In this document: one piece after another, positions 44,001 to 47,000 of the stretch
How positions within the stretch are numbered: position 1 is the stretch's first letter
Layout of the letters: the number at the start of each line of letters is the position of its first letter
Source of the DNA: Nectonema munidae
Lineage: Eukaryota; Nematomorpha; Nectonematoida; Nectonematidae
Assembly (NCBI GenBank): GCA_030549495.1
Contig: JAUIRK010000879.1
Location: 124,001 to 188,000 of the forward strand
DNA length: 64,000 nt
Direction of reading: 5' to 3'
The notes under the pieces: generated by a model
Database searches by the model: none
Seen by the model: the letters and a program-made list of their open reading frames with translations, nothing else
Told to the model about the DNA's origin: nothing
Program-made: the position numbers and the translations under genes

Positions 44001-47000
44001 AAAGTATCGCTAATTTTCCACCCCTAGTCAACAAAGCGCCCAAAAAAGTCATGCCAAAAGTACTCAAAAAATAAAATATACCGGGAGAGAGGAGGTACTG
44101 AAGTTTAAAAAAATTAAATAACTTTTTCTCCATTCAAGCCATCAATGGTTGTGCCAAAAAGGCCGTCATTTACAGGAGGCGCATACTCGATTTCAATGGG
44201 AATGATTCTTTCATTAATCTCCAAAACTTCATCATAAAGAACTTGCGGGTGTGGAATATTCTGAATTTAAAAGGAACGTTAAATAGTGTTAAAAAAGCTA
44301 ATACAAGTGCCGTTATGTTGAAAGAAAAAGAAGGAATGCAATTACGTGAAGTTATCAGCTATCAGAAAAACATATGGGCTTGAAAAAGTCCACGACAAAA
44401 AGTTAATATGAAAAATACATACAAGTAAAAGAGGAATTTTTATTCTAAAAAAAAAAGATCATTATTGATATTTGGAGTTCGATGTCTAAACATTCGCTTT
44501 TAAACGTATAAAAAAAGGTGAATGAAAAGTAAGGATTCTTATTTATCCTCTGAGATTATGCTAATAAGGGTGCGGTAAAAGCGAAACATAGTGCACCCCT
44601 AACGTAAAGCGCATGATGGCCAAAAAACAGATGCCAGTATTTTTCAAAAAGTTTTGCAATGTCTATTGGAATACTTTTTACGCATTGAATATAAATAAAG
44701 TGCGTGAAAAGGAATTGTTGCAAATAAGGTTGGTTAAAAGAACAAGCACTAAAGTTACAAACAATTTTATTTGTGCGAAAATAATATTCCGAGGCCAGAA
44801 GTATTTATCAAAGCTGTTGCTTTCTCCTTATAACTCTTGACCAATATTCTTCCCTCTAGGACTACCATAAAGTTTCTCAGAAAGCAATATACTGTTAATC
44901 TTATAAAGTAACTTGTTTACAAGAAGTGATTTGATAAAGACTCTTATAAAATTGGTTGAAACTTTATTCCTTGTTATATTTTAAGTATTTATGCTCCTTA
45001 ATGTAAAAGTCCTCAATTTTTTTTACAACTTATCGCAAAGTTTTGAAAGTAAGCATTTTTTCGCATGCTATGCAATGTCTCGCAAAATTTTGCAACATTT
45101 ATACTCTTTATCATAGTTAAAATGGGTAGAGACTTTCTTTTTGTCGTTTTAATTATACTAATTCACAAAAAGGAAAAAATCTAATGTTATCATTTCGATT
45201 CTACAAATCCCTTAATTTCATAAAGAAGAAAAATGTTTCGATCAAGACAAAGCTATAAATTTAAAAAAAGTTGCTGGCATACGAATAAGTTGTTTGGCGA
45301 CTTTTTCGCCATGCTCTGTCACAATGTATTTCAAATTCACTATTTCATGTCTTAACTGGATACGATTTCGAGGTATTATTTTCAGAAATCTTTTAAAATT
45401 ATATATTTTATTATTTCACTATTTTTTACCGAGTCTACAATACGACGCTTACAAGTGCACAATTTAAAGTTTTAATAATCCTTTGAGGACGAGTGTGACG
45501 CCAGTATCCGAAGAAACGAAAATCATCAGATATATGAAATTGAATTGAAAAAACGGAGATTATTCTTCAAAACTCTGGTCTTCAAAGGATTTATCCATTT
45601 TATCCCAATAAAAAGCAGTTCTTTTAAAAACGTTCTTTTAAAAATGACAGCCAGATCTAATGTAGAGATGCGCCATTTTTAAATCATCAAACTGGGACAA
45701 AAAATGGTCTTAAAAAAGTGAAAAAAAATTTTTTATTACTTTGAAAAATAATTTGAGAGTAAAAGTTTTTATGCCAAAAAAAGATACAATCAATCTTACT
45801 TGATGTTAAAATTTTCGTTTTTGGACATACAATAGGGATTCTTCTAAATTCCCTGGCATTGCATTATTAAGCGACGATAAGAACGAGCCAATCCCAAAAA
45901 ATCGGAACATTTGGAACCTGTTTTTCTTTTTGAATTTGTTATTTTTAACTTTAAATATTTATATTCTCAAAAATTTCAAAATGAAATATTCAAAATATCC
46001 TGTAAGTCTAACAAACGCAAAAACTTACAAAAATGATAATAAAAAGGGCCATTAAATAATTGAAAAAATAAGCCTTGAATAAAACATTGCAAAAAATGTC
46101 ACACCCCATAAAACCAACTCTTTTATTCTTCAGTCGAAAGAAAATTAAAAAAAATCTTCCACTTCGTTATACCTTCATTATATATTCGTTTTTTTTTAAA
46201 CAAAATTTATCAATCAAGTAGTCTCTATGTCGTTTGCCAAATATTCGAACTGTATTATCATTTTGTTGTTTTATTCTTAGCATAAATACTTTAGTTAAAG
46301 TAAAGGTACCATGGGGTGTTATTCATCAAGAAGGCACACTTGTGCCGCTTGCATCGAACTATGAGGAAAGTAGACTTGAAGCGGGATTGAAACCAAGATC
46401 TTGAGTTATCTAAACCCAGTATCACATCAACCTTACTCACGCCCCCTATCTTAATCTTCTTTAAGTTTATCTTCTTAAAGCTTTCATCAGGAGTTTTTTT
46501 TTCTCTATACACCATAAAAATCTAGTAAAAAGTATACGCAATTTTTCATAACAATAAAAAAATTATCATCAATGTCGCATACGAAGTGATAAAAAGATAA
46601 ACCCCGAAGGCCATCGACCCCCACCCCTTAAATCCACCATCGTTGTTAGGCCAATTACTTTGGTGAAAATAATTTTAGTTTAATTCTCCTGGAATCTGTA
46701 GATAAGATAAGATTTATAAGTCTCCTTTTGTACCAGTTGAAAGAGGTTGGGCCGAGCTTGATCTCCAATGTACATGATGTCTTTGAATCCCTTGGTAAGG
46801 AGAAGAGCAAACCGCTTTCCTCTATGCTGCAATAGGGAGTTTGTTGCTTGTGTTGTTGCCATTCGTATCCACTCTATGTAACGGGAATCAAGCAATTCAT
46901 CTTTTCTCACTTCCCTAACATGTTCCTAACGAGTAAACAAATTTAGGTGAAAAAATCCTTAAGAAGAAAAGTTAAGCAAGGCTAGGTTACCTTAAGAACG

